64,000 nt of DNA from Actinomycetospora cinnamomea. GTDB lineage: Bacteria > Actinomycetota > Actinomycetes > Mycobacteriales > Pseudonocardiaceae. The notes beneath the pieces are model-generated. The model had not been told where the DNA came from and did no database searches. It worked only from the letters and a program-made list of their open reading frames with translations. The position numbers were made by a program, and so were the translations under genes. Each line of letters starts with the position of its first letter. Within the stretch, counting starts at the first letter, position 1. This document shows positions 24,165 to 32,649 of the stretch, one piece after another. Location of the stretch: assembly GCF_003096675.1 (NCBI RefSeq), contig NZ_QEKW01000003.1, positions 1-64,000 of the forward strand, given 5' to 3'.

Positions 24165-25718
24165 CTACCCGATCGTGGAGTGACGCTCGGTGAGAAACGG
24201 GCGGACGACGTCGCCGACGACCTCGGCCGCGAATCCCGGGGCGTCGGCGGCCGCCACGTCCCGCACGGCGTACGCCTGGTCCCCGGCGGCCGTGGTCAGC
24301 CAGAGCGTCGCCAGCCCCACGCGCCGCTGGAACCACGACTGCCGCACCGACCAGCCGATGACCCCGTCGCGACGCAGGACGACCGTGCGTCGCCGCACGA
24401 GCCCGCCGCGCACGACGACGTAGGCCTCGTGCACCGCGTGCCCCAGCGCGCGGTACGCGGCCCGTCCGAGCAGGGGCCCGGCGACCAGCCCGGCCACCGC
24501 CACCGCGGCCGCCGCGACGAGGAACGGCCCCGCGACCACGGCTCCCAGCGCCGCCAGCACCAGGGCGGGGACCAGCGCGCCCGCCGTCGCCCAGCGCACC
24601 CGCCGGCCCCGCGCCGCGACCGGGTGCGTGCGCATCACGGCGGCACGCGTCGGCGACACCGGCTCGCGCAGCACCGCGGCCGCGACCCGCTCGGCGAGCT
24701 CCCGGGGGGCGGCGGGCAGGAGGCCGGCCGCGTCGGTCCTCTCCTCGCCGCCCGCCGTCGCGAGGCCCGTCGCGACGGCGTCGACGCGGGCGGCGCCGGC
24801 GGTGCGCACGCCCAGCGGCTCGACCAGCGCGACCCCGCGCAGGCGGCGTTCCTCCAGCGTCGTCGAGCGGGTCGTCAGCAGGCCCCGCCGCACCCGCAGC
24901 GTCCCCGACGGCTCGCGCTCGAGCCGGTAGGACCACCAGGCCTCGACGAACGCGGCGACCGAGGCGACGGCGCCGACGACGAGGACCGCGGTGAGCCCCA
25001 CGGCGACGGTCCCGAGTGTCCCGAGCCGGCGCCACCCGGCGACGACTGCGTCCACGACCGTGCTCTCCAACCCGACCCACTGCGCCACCTGCATGACGGC
25101 GCCGGCGGCGGCCGCGCCGAGCGCCGGGGTGAGGAACGACAGCGGCGCGTAGCGGGTCCACCGCGGGTCGAGGGCGGCGAGCAGGCCGGTGCCGGCGGTC
25201 TCGTCGTCCCGCCGGCGGACGAGCAGCTCGCTCCGCAGGGCCTCGGCCTCCTCGCGGCGCACGCACCGCAGCTCCAGCGGCCGGTCGGCGACGGAGGCCC
25301 GCCGGGCCGTGTCCACGCGGAGCGTCGCGAGCCCCAGCACCCGCGCCACCGGGTCGGCGTGTACGTCGACCGACCGGATGCGCTCGCGGGGCAGGCTGCG
25401 CCGCGTCCGCACGAGGATCCCGGAGTGCAGCTCGACGCGCTCGAGCCCGACGCGGAAGCGGGTCCGCGCGAGCCGCACCTTCTCCGCGCCCACCACGACA
25501 CCGACGAGCGCGACCACGGCGCCGACGACGATCCCCGCGACCAGGGCCGTCGCCCCGGAGCCCCGTGCCGCGAAGCCGGCCACGGTCGGCACGCCACCCG
25601 CGACGCCGACCCCGAGCGTCAGGGCGCCCGACGCCAGCGCGGTGCGGGGGTCGAGGCGGCGCCACGGCACCTCCCCCGTCGCGGGTGCGCCGGCCTCGCG
25701 GACCTCCGCGCGCGTCAC
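24165..25718 (-). CDS. PH-domain (DUF304/YdbT-like) membrane protein
   Basis: A 517-residue membrane protein with several hydrophobic pairs, each followed by a bacterial PH domain (bPH2). PH-type segments are visible as ELHSGILVRTRRSLPRERI, LRVRRGLLTTRSTTLEERRL and YVVVRGGLVRRRTVVLRRDGV, giving three copies. This triplication is the pattern of Bacillus YdbT, encoded next to YdbS, proteins linked to resistance to heterologous toxins and antibiotics. Start GTG 25718 overlaps the stop of the upstream partner by 4 bp. No direct function is proven in actinobacteria. Confidence 0.85.
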   Translation of the reverse strand: MTRAEVREAGAPATGEVPWRRLDPRTALASGALTLGVGVAGGVPTVAGFAARGSGATALVAGIVVGAVVALVGVVVGAEKVRLARTRFRVGLERVELHSGILVRTRRSLPRERIRSVDVHADPVARVLGLATLRVDTARRASVADRPLELRCVRREEAEALRSELLVRRRDDETAGTGLLAALDPRWTRYAPLSFLTPALGAAAAGAVMQVAQWVGLESTVVDAVVAGWRRLGTLGTVAVGLTAVLVVGAVASVAAFVEAWWSYRLEREPSGTLRVRRGLLTTRSTTLEERRLRGVALVEPLGVRTAGAARVDAVATGLATAGGEERTDAAGLLPAAPRELAERVAAAVLREPVSPTRAAVMRTHPVAARGRRVRWATAGALVPALVLAALGAVVAGPFLVAAAAVAVAGLVAGPLLGRAAYRALGHAVHEAYVVVRGGLVRRRTVVLRRDGVIGWSVRQSWFQRRVGLATLWLTTAAGDQAYAVRDVAAADAPGFAAEVVGDVVRPFLTERHSTIG

Positions 25719-26227
25719 GTCGCGTCCCCGGGCACGGCACGCGTCTCGCGGGTGAGCCGGTGGGCGAGGGCGTCGGCCTCGTCGCCGGCGAGCCCCGCGA
25801 CCGTGACCGCGCCCTTGGCCGACGCGGTGGTGACCACGAGCGTCGCCAGCCCGAGACGCCGCTGCAGCGGGCCGCGCGTGGGGTCGACCGTCTGCACCCG
25901 CGACAGCGGCGCCGCCCGCCACTCCTGCCACGCGTAGCCCGAGCGCGTGTAGACGGCCTCGTCGGTGACCTCCCAGCGGTGCACGCGGTACCAGTACGCG
26001 GGCAGCGCGAGCCCGACGACGAGCCCCACGGCGGCGACGACGCCCGCGGCGAGGCCCAGCCACGCCGCGGCCGGCGCGATCAGCCACGCGAGCACGAGCA
26101 GCACCACGACGGCCGCGCCGGGCCAGCCCAGGGCGTGGATCCGCCACCAGGTGCGCACTCGGGGCGGCAGGGGGTGTGTCGGGGGTCGCAGGCCCACCTC
26201 GTCGCGGGACGGCTCGGTGATGACCAC
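25715..26227 (-). CDS. PH-domain (YdbS-like) small membrane protein
   Basis: A 170-residue protein with two adjacent membrane helices (residues 33-85) and one bPH2 domain (EVTDEAVYTRSGYAWQEWRAAPLSRVQTVDPTRG in parts, then RRLGLATLVVTTASAKGAVTVAGL). The arrangement matches YdbS, partner of YdbT, and it overlaps the YdbT-like gene by 4 bp. The GTG start has GAGGAG 7 nt upstream. The pair probably forms one membrane complex. Role unknown beyond the Bacillus link to bacteriocin resistance. Confidence 0.85.
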   Translation of the reverse strand: MVITEPSRDEVGLRPPTHPLPPRVRTWWRIHALGWPGAAVVVLLVLAWLIAPAAAWLGLAAGVVAAVGLVVGLALPAYWYRVHRWEVTDEAVYTRSGYAWQEWRAAPLSRVQTVDPTRGPLQRRLGLATLVVTTASAKGAVTVAGLAGDEADALAHRLTRETRAVPGDAT

Positions 26228-26328
26228 GGGCAGGCTCCTCGGCGACGGCGACGGGACCGTGATCGTCGCGCGCCGTGCGACGGGATCACCACGGTCGTCG
26301 GTACCGCGGTGACGGACCGAAGGTGGAC

Positions 26329-27111
26329 TCAGCCCAGGGCCTCGGCCAGCACCTCGGCCAGGTCCGCGGGCTCCCAGCCGTGTGCGGCGCCGGGCACCTC
26401 GGCCCGCGTCGCGCCGGGCAGCGCGTCAGCGAGCGCGTCGGCCGCGTCGACGAGGAAGGGCCAGGAGGTGGTGCCGGTGAGCACGGTGGTCGGCACCGTC
26501 ACACGCGCCAGGGTGCCGTCGGCCAGCGCGTCCGCCGCCCACGCCAGCGCCTCGGCGTCGGCGGACATCGTCGGCGCGATCCGCAGGTATCGCTCGCGGT
26601 CGGGTCCGCCGAGGATCCCGTCGAGCCACTCGGGGGGCATGCCCTCCATCGCGAACCGCAGCACGGCCTCGCGGTCACCGGCCGCGGCGCGCTCGAGGAT
26701 GCCCGCGCGCCACGCCCGGGCCTCGGCGCCGCCCTCGGTGCCGACCGGCACCTCCCACAGCACCAGCGCGTCGACGCCCGGCATCTGCGTCGCAGCCGCC
26801 AGCGCGATCGCCCCGCCCGAGGAGCTGCCGTAGAGCGCGGCGCGCCCACCCAGCTCGTCGAGCAGCGCCGCGACCGCCGCGACCTCGCCGGCCAGCGTGG
26901 CAACGCCGTCGGCCGGGTCACCGGAGTCCCCGCGCCCGGGCCGGTCGTGGTGCACCACGTCGAAGCCGCGGCCGGCGAGCTCGGTGGTCAGCGCGCGGGT
27001 CGCCGGGTCGGTGGCCCGCATCTGCCCGAGGCCGCCGACGAGGATCAGTGGGCGCCCGCCCGACCCTGCGCGGTCATAGGCGATCCGGACCCCGTCGACG
27101 ACCACGTCCAC
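26329..27111 (-). CDS. Alpha/beta hydrolase
   Basis: A 260-residue alpha/beta hydrolase. LILVGGLGQMRATDP forms the oxyanion region, nucleophile Ser lies in LYGSSSGGAIALA (GxSxG), an acidic residue candidate sits near TVPTTVLTGTTSWP, and the histidine in PGAAHGWEP completes a triad. The N-terminus VVDGVRIAYDRAGSGGRP is usual. Substrate unknown. Its start is 3 nt after the stop of the glutamyl-tRNA synthetase gene, a very tight arrangement that argues for cotranscription, although no functional link is obvious; a peptidyl- or aminoacyl-ester hydrolase is a speculative option. Confidence 0.85.
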   Translation of the reverse strand: MDVVVDGVRIAYDRAGSGGRPLILVGGLGQMRATDPATRALTTELAGRGFDVVHHDRPGRGDSGDPADGVATLAGEVAAVAALLDELGGRAALYGSSSGGAIALAAATQMPGVDALVLWEVPVGTEGGAEARAWRAGILERAAAGDREAVLRFAMEGMPPEWLDGILGGPDRERYLRIAPTMSADAEALAWAADALADGTLARVTVPTTVLTGTTSWPFLVDAADALADALPGATRAEVPGAAHGWEPADLAEVLAEALG

Positions 27112-27114
27112 GGC

Positions 27115-28782
27115 TCAGCCCGCCAGCGCCCGGAGGCGGCGCACGACCTCGTCGCCGCCCAGGGCCCGGGTGACCTCGTAGAGGTCGGGGCTGCGCTGCG
27201 CGCCGGTGATCGCCACGCGGACGACGTTCGCGGCGTCGCGGAGCATGCCCGGGTACGCGTCGGGGTCCTTCTTGTACGTCTTCGGGTTGGGCGCGAAGCC
27301 GTGCCGGGCCGCGAGGTCCCGGATCTGCTGGAACCAGGTCGGCTGGTCGCCCTCGTGGACGTAGCCGTCGGCGAGGTCGGCGGCCACCGCGCGCACCAGC
27401 GCCGGGTCGAGCCCGCCGAAGCGCTCGTCCCCCGCGTCGGTGACGTCGGTGAACAGCTCGGGGAAGAAGAAGCCGTAGGCCTCGCGGAAGTCCGACCACT
27501 TCGCGAGGTCCTTGCGGGGGTTCTCCACGCCGACCCGCTCGACGTCGATCGCCGCGGCGGCCAGCTCGGGGTTCGCGTCGAGCACCTTGACGATCTCGGG
27601 GTCGTACTCCGACGCCCAACCCCGCACCCCGGCGAGCACCTCGGGCCCGGGCAGCGTGGCAATGTGGTCGGCGGAGATGTCGGACAGCTTCACCGTGTCG
27701 ACCAGCGGCCCGGCCAGCCCGAACTCGTCGAGGCGAAGCGGCGTGGCGAGCGCCTCAACCAGCGGCAGCTCGGCCAGGCGGGGGTTGGCCAGCCCCCGCA
27801 GGTAGTACTGCACGGCGGGCACGGGGTAGCCGGCCTCGAGGTAGAAGTCGACGGCGGCCTCGGCGTCCTTGCGCTTGGAGAGCTTGCGCTTCGAGCCGCC
27901 CTCCTGCTTCATCAGCGGCGCGAGGTGCGCGTAGTCGACCGGCGCGAAGCCCAGCGCGGCGAACAGCTGGCGGTGCACGGGCACCGACGACAGCCACTCC
28001 TCGGTGCGCACGACGAGGGTTGTCCGCATGAGGTGGTCGTCGACGACGTGCGCGAAGTGGTAGGTCGGCAGCCGGAGCGAGCTGTCCGAGCTCTTGAGGA
28101 TCACCACGTCGTTGTGGTTGTCCTCCATCTCCACCCGGCCCCGCAGCCGGTCGGTGAACGCGAACCGCTCCCCCACCGCACCGTCGGACCGGAACCGCGC
28201 GACCCAGGGCGTCCCGGCCTCGAGCGCCGCGCGCACGTCGGACTCGCTCGCATCGCGCCACGGCGCCCAGCGCCCGTAGTAGCCGGTGGGGAGCTTCAGC
28301 GTCCGCTGGGCCTCGGCGATCTGCGCGAGCTCCTCCTTGGTCGCGAAGTCCGGGTAGGCCTTCCCCTGACGCATGAGCTCGCGGACGTAGGTCTGGTAGA
28401 TCGCCGCGCGCTGCGACTGGTGGTACGGCCCGTAGTCGCCGCGCGGCTCCGGCAGCGCCGTGAACACCAGGTCGCCCTCGTCGGGCACCAGGTCGAAAGC
28501 CTCGAACGCGCGCCGGAACTGCGCGTCGGCGCCCGCGACCTCCCGGCTCTGGTCGGTGTCCTCGATGCGCAGCACGTAGACGCCGCCCGTCGAGTGCGCG
28601 AGGTCGCGCGACACCATCGCCGTGTAGAGACCGCCGACGTGCACGAAGCCCGTCGGGCTGGGCCCGAAGCGGGTGACGAGGGCGCCCTCGGGCAGACCGC
28701 GCGGCGGGTAGCGCTCCTCGAGCTCGGCGGGCTCGGGCAGGTCGTCGGGGAAGAGGCCGTCGACGAGGGCGCGGTCGAGCAT
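27115..28782 (-). CDS. gltX: Glutamyl-tRNA synthetase, atypical long form
   Basis: A 555-residue class I synthetase. The HIGH-type motif is PSPTGFVHVGG, RIEDTD follows as in all GluRS, and KRKLSKRKDA is the KMSKS-type loop. It differs from the usual actinobacterial enzyme (about 490 residues, FCPSPTGTPHVG): the 25-residue N-terminal extension, the segment YGPYHQSQRAAIYQTYVREL and the lengthened C-terminal domain look like the clostridial-type long GluRS. It should charge tRNA-Glu, and possibly tRNA-Gln in the two-step pathway. A TAGGAT hexamer 8 nt before the ATG suggests a leaderless message. Whether it is the only GluRS of the cell cannot be seen here. Confidence 0.88.
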   Translation of the reverse strand: MLDRALVDGLFPDDLPEPAELEERYPPRGLPEGALVTRFGPSPTGFVHVGGLYTAMVSRDLAHSTGGVYVLRIEDTDQSREVAGADAQFRRAFEAFDLVPDEGDLVFTALPEPRGDYGPYHQSQRAAIYQTYVRELMRQGKAYPDFATKEELAQIAEAQRTLKLPTGYYGRWAPWRDASESDVRAALEAGTPWVARFRSDGAVGERFAFTDRLRGRVEMEDNHNDVVILKSSDSSLRLPTYHFAHVVDDHLMRTTLVVRTEEWLSSVPVHRQLFAALGFAPVDYAHLAPLMKQEGGSKRKLSKRKDAEAAVDFYLEAGYPVPAVQYYLRGLANPRLAELPLVEALATPLRLDEFGLAGPLVDTVKLSDISADHIATLPGPEVLAGVRGWASEYDPEIVKVLDANPELAAAAIDVERVGVENPRKDLAKWSDFREAYGFFFPELFTDVTDAGDERFGGLDPALVRAVAADLADGYVHEGDQPTWFQQIRDLAARHGFAPNPKTYKKDPDAYPGMLRDAANVVRVAITGAQRSPDLYEVTRALGGDEVVRRLRALAG

Positions 28783-28790
28783 GGGGACCG

Positions 28791-28796
28791 ATCCTA
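28791..28796 (-). promoter_or_regulatory. -10-like hexamer for gltX
   Basis: TAGGAT on the minus strand stands 8 nt before the ATG of gltX in the 30-nt gap after the SPFH gene. It would allow gltX to be transcribed independently and without a leader. Confidence 0.45.
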
Positions 28797-28812
28797 CGAG
28801 GTGGTCCCCGGC

Positions 28813-29994
28813 TCAGACGGTGTCGGTGGGCACGCCGCCCTCGCCGCCGGCGTGCCGTCCGGACCCGTTCGCGCCCGGCTCGGCGACGGCCGCGTCGGCG
28901 CGCTGCTCGGCCGCCGCGACGACCTTGGCGATCTCGGGGTCGGTCGAGGTGTCGAACCAGTCGGCGACGTCGTCGTCGGTGGCCCCCGGGCGCGATACGC
29001 CGGCCCCGTCGTCCGGGGTCGGCTGGTACCGGAAGACGCCGTCCTCGCCCGGCGCCCCGAGCATCCTGGTGAAGCCCTCGAGCGCCTTGCCGAAGTCGCT
29101 GGGCACCACCCAGAGCTTGTTGGCCTCGCCCTGCGCCATCTGCGGCAGCGTCTGCAGGTACTGGTAGGCCAGCATCTCCGGCGTCGGGCGACCGGCCTTG
29201 ATCGCGGCGAACGTCTTCTCGATCGCCTTGGCCTCGCCCTGAGCCTGGTAGTACTGCGCGGCACGCTCGCCCTGTGCGCGCAGCATCGTCGACTGCCGCT
29301 CGGCCTCCGCGGCGAGGATGGCCGCCTGCTTCGCGCCCTCGGCCGAGAGGATCGCGGCCTGCTTGTTGCCCTGGGCCTCGGCGATCGCGGCCTCGCGGTG
29401 CCCCTCGGCGGTGAGGATCATCGCGCGCTTCTCGCGGTCGGCCTTCATCTGCCGCTCCATCGAGTCCTGGATCGACGGCGGCGGGTCGATGGCCTTGAGC
29501 TCGACGCGGACGACGCGCAGCCCCCACGGCCCGGTGGCGTCGTCGAGGGCCCGCCGCAGCCCGGTGTTGATCATCTCGCGGGACGTCAGGGCCTGTTCGA
29601 GGCTCATCCCGCCGACGACGTCGCGCAGCGTGGTGGTGGTCAGCTGCTGGACGCCGTTGATGTAGTCGTTGATCTCGTAGACGGCGTTGCGGGGCTCGGT
29701 GACCTGGTAGTAGACGACCGTGTCGATCGAGACCGTCAGGTTGTCCTGGGTGATCACCGGCTGCGGCGGGAACGACACCACCTGCTCCCACAGCGCCACC
29801 CGCTCGCGGATGCGGTCGATGAACGGCACCAGGAACGTCAGCCCCGGCGACGCGGTGCGCTGGTAGCGCCCGAGCCGCTCGATGACCGCGGCCTCCGCCT
29901 GGCGGACGACGGTGATGCTCTTGACGACCGCCGTCACGACGAGGATCAGCACGGCGGCGATCACGATGTACAGCACGAGCGTGACGGGTTCCAT
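28813..29994 (-). CDS. SPFH/band 7 (paraslipin-type) membrane protein
   Basis: A 393-residue stomatin-like protein. One N-terminal membrane helix (residues 5-25) is followed by the SPFH domain (AEAAVIERLGRYQRTASPG, REMINTGLRRALDDATGPWG), then an Ala/Glu-rich coiled coil (AEGHREAAIAEAQGNKQAAI) around residues 190-260, and an acidic disordered tail. Such proteins oligomerise into membrane-associated scaffolds and are coexpressed with NfeD partners. The ATG overlaps the stop of the NfeD gene (ATGA). QMAQGEANKLWVVPSDFGKAL is the conserved C-terminal motif of paraslipins. Role: membrane organisation or protein quality control, by family. Confidence 0.92.
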   Translation of the reverse strand: MEPVTLVLYIVIAAVLILVVTAVVKSITVVRQAEAAVIERLGRYQRTASPGLTFLVPFIDRIRERVALWEQVVSFPPQPVITQDNLTVSIDTVVYYQVTEPRNAVYEINDYINGVQQLTTTTLRDVVGGMSLEQALTSREMINTGLRRALDDATGPWGLRVVRVELKAIDPPPSIQDSMERQMKADREKRAMILTAEGHREAAIAEAQGNKQAAILSAEGAKQAAILAAEAERQSTMLRAQGERAAQYYQAQGEAKAIEKTFAAIKAGRPTPEMLAYQYLQTLPQMAQGEANKLWVVPSDFGKALEGFTRMLGAPGEDGVFRYQPTPDDGAGVSRPGATDDDVADWFDTSTDPEIAKVVAAAEQRADAAVAEPGANGSGRHAGGEGGVPTDTV

Positions 29995-30470
29995 CAGCTC
30001 TCTCCCTGCAGGGGTGGGTGGGGTGTGGTCGCCCCCGAGCCGGCGACGACGGCGGTCGCGCCACGGATGTCGACCACGATCACGGCCTCGCCCGCCGCGA
30101 GCACGTCGCCCTCGTCCAGAGCGCGGGCGGTCCAGAGGGCGCCGGCGATGCGGACCGTGCCCGCCTCCGGGCCGTGGATGGTCTCGACGACCTCGGCCGG
30201 GACGCCGAGAAGGGCCCGGGGGCCCGCGTTGACCTCGCCGTCGGGGGCCCGGCGGTCCAGTCGACGGCGCAGCGCGGGCCGGGCGAGGAGGACGAGCGCG
30301 GCGGCGGCCAGCGCGAACACGGCGACATCGGCACCGAGCGGCACGCCCAGCGCGGAGGCCCCGGCGGCCGCGAGCGCGGCACCGCCGAGCATGAGCAGCA
30401 CGAACTCGCCGGAGAGCATCTCGGCGGCGACCAGCAGGACTCCCGCGATCAGCCACAGCAGCGGGATCAC
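29994..30470 (-). CDS. NfeD family membrane protein, SPFH partner
   Basis: A 158-residue NfeD protein. Two or three hydrophobic helices (LLWLIAGVLLVAAEMLSGEF and later AVFALAAAALVLLA) precede a C-terminal OB fold that contains the family motif (GPEAGTVRIAGALWTARALDEG, split by strands). NfeD proteins bind SPFH partners; here the genes overlap by 4 bp. This is the short form without the ClpP-like protease domain. The start is uncertain: the GTG at 30470 gives the standard beginning at the first helix, while other GTG codons up to 30503 are possible. Nothing visible sets a ribosome site. Confidence 0.85.
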   Translation of the reverse strand: MIPLLWLIAGVLLVAAEMLSGEFVLLMLGGAALAAAGASALGVPLGADVAVFALAAAALVLLARPALRRRLDRRAPDGEVNAGPRALLGVPAEVVETIHGPEAGTVRIAGALWTARALDEGDVLAAGEAVIVVDIRGATAVVAGSGATTPHPPLQGES

Positions 30471-30511
30471 ATCGCCGAGTGTGCCAGACGCCACAGTCAC
30501 CGCGGGTGGTT

Positions 30512-31453
30512 TCAGGGGCCGACCGTGACGAAGTCGATCAGCTGCTCCATGGCGGTGATGAGGGGCGTCTCGAGGTCGGTCCACGTCGAGACCGACGCCA
30601 GGACGCGGTGGGCGCCGTCCCGCTCGTCGCCCCAGCCGAGGGCCTCGCACACGCCCTTCTTCCACTCGATCCCGCGCGGGATCGTCGGCCACGCCGCGAT
30701 CCCCACCGCCCGGGGCTTCACGGCCTCCCAGATGTCGACGTAGGGGTGCCCGAGCACGAGGACGTGCGCGGCGGCGGGGCCCAGCTCGCGGCGCAGGCCC
30801 TCGGCGATGCGTGACTCCTTGGAGCCGGTGACGAGGTGGTCGACGAGGACCCCGAGCCGCCGGTCGGGGCCCGGCCCGAACTCCTGGGCGGCCTCCACGA
30901 GCACGTCGGCACCGTGGAGGGGCTCGACGACCACGCCCTCGACGCGCAGGTCGTGGCCCCAGACGCGCTCGACGATCGCGGCGTCGTGCAGGCCCTCGAC
31001 CCAGATGCGGTGGGGCAGCGCGGTCTTCGCGCGGTGGGCCTCCACCCGCCGCGAGCCCGAGGCCGAGCGCTGCGGCGTCGTCGACGGACCGGCCGCGCGC
31101 TGGGGCGGCACGAGCGTCGCCGGACGGCCCTCGTGCAGGAACGCGGCGGGTTTGTTGGGAAAGAGCCTGCGCCGTCCCGCGGAGTCCTCGAGCACGACCT
31201 CTCGGACGTCGGCGCGGATCACGGCCCCGCAGAACGTCTCGGCGGCGTCCTCCACGACGAGCCCCGGCTCGGCGACGACGGAGACGACCTCGCGCTTCGG
31301 CCTGTGCGGAGCGAGCCCCGGCAGACCCCCGGTGCGCCCGGCGCCCGACGAGGGCGTGCCGCCGCGACCCGGCGCCCGCACGGCCCCGCCGGTGGAGCGG
31401 AAACCGGGATCGCCGGAGGAGCCGTGCATGCCCCGGCCCTGAGTCCTCGCCAC
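30512..31453 (-). CDS. DUF3097 domain protein
   Basis: A 313-residue protein of the actinobacterial DUF3097 family. After a Gly/Ser/Arg-rich N-terminal 60 residues come the conserved blocks VEGLHDAAIVERVWGHDLR, GVLVDHLVTGSKESRIAEGL, LVLGHPYVDIWEAVKPRA and AWPTIPRGIEWKKGVCEAL. The VEGLHDA and acidic DHLV pieces recall TOPRIM-like folds, in which conserved Glu and Asp residues hold magnesium; this relation is inferred from motif order only. The GTG at 31453 is favoured by a TAGCGT hexamer 8 nt upstream; an internal ATG 8 codons later is the alternative. Confidence 0.82.
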   Translation of the reverse strand: MARTQGRGMHGSSGDPGFRSTGGAVRAPGRGGTPSSGAGRTGGLPGLAPHRPKREVVSVVAEPGLVVEDAAETFCGAVIRADVREVVLEDSAGRRRLFPNKPAAFLHEGRPATLVPPQRAAGPSTTPQRSASGSRRVEAHRAKTALPHRIWVEGLHDAAIVERVWGHDLRVEGVVVEPLHGADVLVEAAQEFGPGPDRRLGVLVDHLVTGSKESRIAEGLRRELGPAAAHVLVLGHPYVDIWEAVKPRAVGIAAWPTIPRGIEWKKGVCEALGWGDERDGAHRVLASVSTWTDLETPLITAMEQLIDFVTVGP

Positions 31454-31461
31454 GGGCCCGG

Positions 31462-31467
31462 ACGCTA
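31462..31467 (-). promoter_or_regulatory. -10-like hexamer for the DUF3097 gene
   Basis: TAGCGT on the minus strand, 8 nt before the GTG start, fits a leaderless promoter. Confidence 0.42.
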
Positions 31468-31522
31468 ACGGCGCACGCCGGTCGTCCGGGGTCGACACGC
31501 CCAGCGTCGCGTCGGCGGGGCG

Positions 31523-31670
31523 GGCGGTTCGTGGAGCGAGGGTCACCCCCGCTGCCCCGGACGCAGCCAGGGCGTCCCTTGCTGCGGCGGGCGGGCGGGG
31601 TGGGGGGCGGTTCGTGGAGCGAGGGTCACCCCCGCTGCCCCGGGCGCAGCCAGGGCGTCCCTCGCTCCAC
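31523..31670. repeat. Two tandem copies of a 57-bp repeat with hairpin ends
   Basis: Copies at about 31523-31579 and 31606-31662 differ at only one or two bases, with an 83-bp period. The second copy is bounded by GTGGAGCGAGGG (31614-31625) and its exact reverse complement CCCTCGCTCCAC (31659-31670); the matching right end of copy one is degraded. The block fills half of the 287-nt divergent gap between the DUF3097 gene and the gene at 31741. It looks like a REP- or MITE-like element that duplicated in place. Confidence 0.65.
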
Positions 31671-31727
31671 ACCCCGGGCCGGCGGCGTCTCGGTGCCCGC
31701 TCGGCGGCCGGGGTCGCCGAGCGCCCG

Positions 31728-31733
31728 TATCGT
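31728..31733 (+). promoter_or_regulatory. -10-like hexamer for the hypothetical gene at 31741
   Basis: TATCGT stands 7 nt before the GTG start with no Shine-Dalgarno between. Good leaderless geometry. Confidence 0.42.
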
Positions 31734-31740
31734 CGTCCGG

Positions 31741-32532
31741 GTGCCCTGCCCGAGTGCCTCCCTGGCCGTCTGGAGCGCGGCGTGGCTCGCCGGCTCCGCC
31801 GCGGCCGACGACGTCCTCGACGCGCTGGCCCCGTGGTCCGAGGCCCACGACGTGGTCGCCGCCGACGCCGCGACGGCTGCCGTGACCGATCTGCCGACCC
31901 CGGACCGCGCCGGCACGGGCATGGCCGCCCTGCTCGTCCTCGCCCGCCGTCGCACCGCGCCGATCGGGGCCGACGCGCGGCTGGTCATGCCTGCCCCGGG
32001 CGACGTCCGCGGCCTGCCGGGACCTGCCGCGCTGCGGGTCGCGGCGCTGGAGGCCGGCGAGTGCGCGGTGCTCGCGGGCGCCGGACTCGCCGCCGTACCC
32101 GCGCCCGTCGCCGACGGCGTGCTGCGCTGGACCGTGCACCTCGTCGACGACGTCCCACCCGGGCCGCACCCGAGCCTGTCCGAGGCCGAGCACGACCTGC
32201 GCGGGTCGGTACGCGACGCCGCCGACACCCTCGCCGCGATGGACGTCGCCCGGCCCCGGGCGGGCGTGCGCGAGGAGATCGCCGACGCCCTGCGCCGCCG
32301 CCCCCACGCCGCCTGGCCGGCAGGGACGCCGGGCCGTCCCCTGCGGGTCCTCCAGCACGCCGACGAGGTCGAGGCGATCCTCGTCGCGGCTTCCGGCGAC
32401 GACCCGGGCGGCGCGGTGTCCGCCTCCGCCGCCCTCGCGCGCACCGACGCCCTGCGCCCCCTGGCCACGGCCGTGCGCGCGGCCCGCGTCGCCGCCGTCG
32501 CCGAGACCGTCCGGGCGCTCACCGCCGCCTGA
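31741..32532 (+). CDS. Conserved-looking hypothetical protein, Ala-rich
   Basis: A 263-residue soluble protein with no family I can name. It is rich in Ala, Asp and Arg, with no signal peptide or membrane helix. Notable stretches are ASLAVWSAAWLAGSAAADDVLDAL at the start in parts, TAPIGADARLVMPAPGDVRG near residue 80, and RPLRVLQHADEVEAILVAA near residue 205. It lies divergent from the DUF3097 gene, and this neighbour pair is my only context clue. The GTG start is supported by the -10 hexamer 7 nt upstream. Coding is supported by consistent amino-acid use over the full length and clean convergent spacing to the FmdB gene. Confidence 0.68.
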   Translation: MPCPSASLAVWSAAWLAGSAAADDVLDALAPWSEAHDVVAADAATAAVTDLPTPDRAGTGMAALLVLARRRTAPIGADARLVMPAPGDVRGLPGPAALRVAALEAGECAVLAGAGLAAVPAPVADGVLRWTVHLVDDVPPGPHPSLSEAEHDLRGSVRDAADTLAAMDVARPRAGVREEIADALRRRPHAAWPAGTPGRPLRVLQHADEVEAILVAASGDDPGGAVSASAALARTDALRPLATAVRAARVAAVAETVRALTAA

Positions 32533-32649
32533 GCCCGGGCTCCCGCTGATCAGCAGGCTCCCCCTCCAGGCCGCGTGGAGAACCACGGCCACCCGGCAGG
32601 CCTGATGATCATCCAGTCGGCACGGGGACACGGTTTCCGGCCGCGTCGA

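Noticed and set aside
26275-30528. A continuous plus-strand open frame of about 1,400 codons opposite gltX, SPFH and NfeD genes
   Set aside because: It is full of Arg, Gly, His and Pro runs, has no recognisable domain, and lies antisense to well-identified genes. Very high GC removes stop codons from some shadow frames.
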